Positions 61,915 through 64,000 of a stretch of 64,000 nucleotides of DNA are shown here, piece after piece. A program made the position numbers and the translations under genes. The DNA is taken from assembly GCF_900142195.1 (NCBI RefSeq), contig NZ_FRAB01000011.1, positions 1 to 64,000 on the forward strand, given 5' to 3'. Origin of the DNA: Paraburkholderia terricola. GTDB taxonomy: Bacteria; Pseudomonadota; Gammaproteobacteria; Burkholderiales; Burkholderiaceae. The first letter of the stretch is position 1. Each line of letters opens with the position of its first letter. The notes beneath the pieces were generated by a model. It did no database searches, was not told the DNA's origin, and was given only the letters and a program-made list of their open reading frames with translations.

Positions 61915-63282
61915 ATGTCGCTGCGTGAACAGATTTCCGCTCAACGCGTGCAGCCGTTCGCCGAGCGCGAAAGCAGCCACCATTCGTCGAATCAGATGGC
62001 GCGGGGCGCTTACCAGAAGCTCAAACGCGAAATACATCAGTGCGTGCTCGAGCGCGTCGAACTCGAACGTCTCGCTCGCCTGCCGACCGATCAGGTCCGC
62101 CAGGAAATCGGCACGCTCATCACGCGCATTCTCGAAGAAGAGAAAGCGCCGGCCAACGATTTTGAACGCCGCCAACTGGTGATCGACGTGTACGACGAGA
62201 TGTTCGGCTTCGGTCCGCTGGAAAGCCTGCTGCGCGATCCGACCGTGTCGGACATTCTGGTCAACACGTACCAGCACACTTACGTCGAACGCAAGGGTCG
62301 GCTCGAACTGACCGACGTGACGTTCTACGACGACACGCATCTGATGAAGGTGATCGAGAAGATCGTGTCGCGCGTCGGGCGCCGCATCGACGAATCGAGC
62401 CCGATGGTCGACGCGCGTCTGCCGGACGGCTCGCGCGTGAACGCGATCATTCCGCCCTCGGCGGTGGATGGACCGCTGCTCTCGATCCGGCGCTTCGCGG
62501 TCAATCCGTTGCAGGTCTCCGACATGATCGAGTTGCAAAGCCTGACGCCGCCGATGGCCGAGGTGCTCGATGCGCTGGCGCGCGCGAAGGTCAACGTGCT
62601 GGTGTCGGGCGGCACCGGCAGCGGCAAGACCACGCTGCTCAACGTGCTGTCGGGCTTCATTCCCGACGACGAACGCATCGTCACGATCGAGGACGCCGCC
62701 GAACTGCAGATGCGCCAGCAGCACGTGCTGCGGCTCGAAACACGCCCGCCGAACATCGAGGGGCGCGGCGAGATCACGCAGCGCACGCTGGTGCGCAACG
62801 CGCTGCGGATGCGGCCCGACCGCATCATTCTCGGCGAAGTGCGCGGGCCGGAAGCACTCGACATGCTCAACGCGATGAACACGGGTCACGAAGGATCGCT
62901 CGCCACGATCCACGCGAATACGCCGCGCGATGCGCTCACACGCCTCGAAAACATGATCAACCTGGGCGGCCTGTCGCTGCCGACCAAAACCATGCGCCAG
63001 CAGATTTCGTCGGCCATCTCGGTGGTGGTACAGGCGGCCCGCCTGACCGACGGACGCCGCAAGATCGTCAGCATCCAGGAGATCACCGGCATGGAAGGCG
63101 ACATCGTCAACATGCAGGAAATCTTCACGTTCAAGCGGACCGGCATCGACGAAAACGGTTCGGTGCGCGGGTACTTTTGCGCGACCGGCGTGCGGCCCAA
63201 ATTCGCCGAGCGCCTGCAGGCGTTCGGCATCAACCTGCCCGATCAGACCTACGATCCGGGACGGCACTTCGAAACCCGTTGA
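61915..63282 (+). CDS. cpaF: Tad secretion ATPase CpaF/TadA
   Basis: 455 aa. Type II/IV secretion NTPase: Walker [13 protein letters not shown], Asp box, Walker [23 protein letters not shown] and His box [11 protein letters not shown]. It powers pilus extension. The first 90 residues are helical and basic. It follows cpaE by 21 bases and precedes tadB by 51. Confidence 0.96.
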   Translation: MSLREQISAQRVQPFAERESSHHSSNQMARGAYQKLKREIHQCVLERVELERLARLPTDQVRQEIGTLITRILEEEKAPANDFERRQLVIDVYDEMFGFGPLESLLRDPTVSDILVNTYQHTYVERKGRLELTDVTFYDDTHLMKVIEKIVSRVGRRIDESSPMVDARLPDGSRVNAIIPPSAVDGPLLSIRRFAVNPLQVSDMIELQSLTPPMAEVLDALARAKVNVLVSGGTGSGKTTLLNVLSGFIPDDERIVTIEDAAELQMRQQHVLRLETRPPNIEGRGEITQRTLVRNALRMRPDRIILGEVRGPEALDMLNAMNTGHEGSLATIHANTPRDALTRLENMINLGGLSLPTKTMRQQISSAISVVVQAARLTDGRRKIVSIQEITGMEGDIVNMQEIFTFKRTGIDENGSVRGYFCATGVRPKFAERLQAFGINLPDQTYDPGRHFETR

Positions 63283-63333
63283 TCCGGCGAGGCCGATCCG
63301 CTCATTGACTCGTCGCGGTCTCAGGAGACCTGC

Positions 63334-64000
63334 ATGAACCCGATCTTCTACGCATTCGCCATCTTGCTGTTCCTCGCTGTCGTGCTCGCGCTCGAGGGCG
63401 GCTACCAGTGGTGGAACAATCGTCACGGCCCTTCCGCGCGCCGGATCGAATCGCGAATCCGCGCGTTGTCCGCCGGCGGCCAGGTGCATAAGGATCGCCT
63501 CACGATCCTGAAGAACCGCATGCTGAGCGAGTCCCAAACGCTCGACAAGCTGCTGATGCGGCTGCCGCGCATCCAGACGCTCGACCTGTGGATCCAGCAG
63601 TCGGGGCTCAAGTGGTCGATCGCGCGGCTGTTCGGCGCGAGCCTCGTGCTGCCGGCCGCCGTGCTCGGGGCGGCCACGTTCGCACCGGTGCCGACGCTGT
63701 TCGCCGCGCTCGGCGCGCTCACCACCTCGGCGATTCCGTTCCTGTACGTGAGCCGGCGGCGCAGCAAGCGGCTGCGTCAACTCGAACGCCAGTTGCCCGA
63801 CGTCGCCGACATGATCAGCCGCGCGCTGCGCGCGGGGCATGCGTTCTCGGGCGCGATCGGCATGGTGAGCACCGAGTTCGCCGAGCCGATGGGCGGCGAA
63901 TTCCGCATCACGTTCGACGAGATCAACTACGGCGTCTCGCTGAACGAAGCCCTGTTGAATCTGGCGACGCGCGTGCCGGTTCGCGATCTGCGCTACTTCG
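63334..64000 (+). CDS. tadB: Tad pilus inner-membrane protein TadB (3' end outside window)
   Basis: The first 222 residues are present and the gene runs past position 64000. The opening has one helix (YAFAILLFLAVVLAL), then a cytoplasmic segment, a pair of helices (SLVLPAAVLGAATFAP..TLFAALGALTTSAIPFLYV), and the GspF-like region QLPDVADMISRALRAGHAFSGAI. CAGGAG is seven bases ahead of the ATG. It forms the membrane platform for CpaF, usually with TadC next. Confidence 0.94.
   Translation, partial: MNPIFYAFAILLFLAVVLALEGGYQWWNNRHGPSARRIESRIRALSAGGQVHKDRLTILKNRMLSESQTLDKLLMRLPRIQTLDLWIQQSGLKWSIARLFGASLVLPAAVLGAATFAPVPTLFAALGALTTSAIPFLYVSRRRSKRLRQLERQLPDVADMISRALRAGHAFSGAIGMVSTEFAEPMGGEFRITFDEINYGVSLNEALLNLATRVPVRDLRYF

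Noticed and set aside
61180..63840. An 886-codon open frame on the minus strand opposite cpaE, cpaF and tadB
   Set aside because: GC-rich genes leave long open antisense frames; it has no family likeness, an Arg/His-rich random composition, and the plus strand encodes clear CpaE, CpaF and TadB.
1..64000. tRNA, rRNA, CRISPR arrays, insertion sequences or prophage
   Set aside because: No transposase, integrase, regular spaced repeat or cloverleaf-like gene was found by reading either strand; short tandem repeats have no spacers.

Overview
The window is a GC-rich (roughly 65%) bacterial chromosome segment with short gaps, many ATGA stop/start overlaps and occasional GTG/TTG starts. Gene content (LysR regulators, a Pot-type ABC system, a Mo-hydroxylase with cytochrome c, a Tad pilus locus opening with Flp pilins) fits a betaproteobacterium of the Burkholderia/Paraburkholderia group. 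That placement is inference from gene content; no rRNA or marker gene is present. I see no tRNA, rRNA, insertion sequence, prophage or CRISPR array.

Layout. 0.1-9 kb: dps, then a putative oxidative catabolic unit (LysR regulator, DsbA-family oxidoreductase, FAD monooxygenase, MFS transporter, three-haem cytochrome c, [2Fe-2S] and molybdopterin subunits of an isoquinoline/nicotinate-type dehydrogenase). 9-14.6 kb: a Tat-exported alpha/beta hydrolase with a second internal start, an AraC regulator and a 995-residue winged-helix/P-loop ATPase regulator. 14.6-21 kb: an orphan sulfonate-type binding protein beside a 1-Cys peroxiredoxin, a secreted phytase-domain esterase and small conserved or hypothetical genes. 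21-25 kb: a TetR regulator and an SDR gene that share a 16-bp palindromic operator, a quinone-oxidoreductase-like enzyme, a GNAT enzyme and an RcnB-like protein. 25-35.4 kb: a polyamine-type ABC transport and oxidation unit in two convergent arms (LysR, ATPase, HAD, FAD amine oxidase, two permeases and ALDH; binding protein and GMC oxidoreductase).

35.8-46.5 kb is an accessory stretch: two tiny Lys/Gln-rich genes with their own terminator, a Csp-like copper-storage protein, an extensin-like protein, three related small proteins, a receiver-less CheB, and a same-strand trio (phosphatidylserine-decarboxylase-like enzyme, HAD phosphatase fused to a HerA-like ATPase, GT4 glycosyltransferase) followed by a ParB-like protein and a BrkB membrane protein. 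46.7-51.5 kb: a minus-strand glycan operon (two tandem GT87 membrane proteins, GT2, methyltransferase, GtrA).

52.5-64 kb: a Tad/Flp pilus locus in the order flp, flp2, cpaA, AAA+ ATPase, cpaB, cpaC, lipoprotein, tadG, tadE, tadE-like, cpaE, cpaF, tadB (cut by the window end). It is preceded by about 1.1 kb without a convincing gene. The most unusual items are the AAA+ ATPase in the pilus locus, the HAD-HerA fusion with its neighbours, the paired TetR operators, the hydrolase with two ribosome-binding sites, and the small-protein family.
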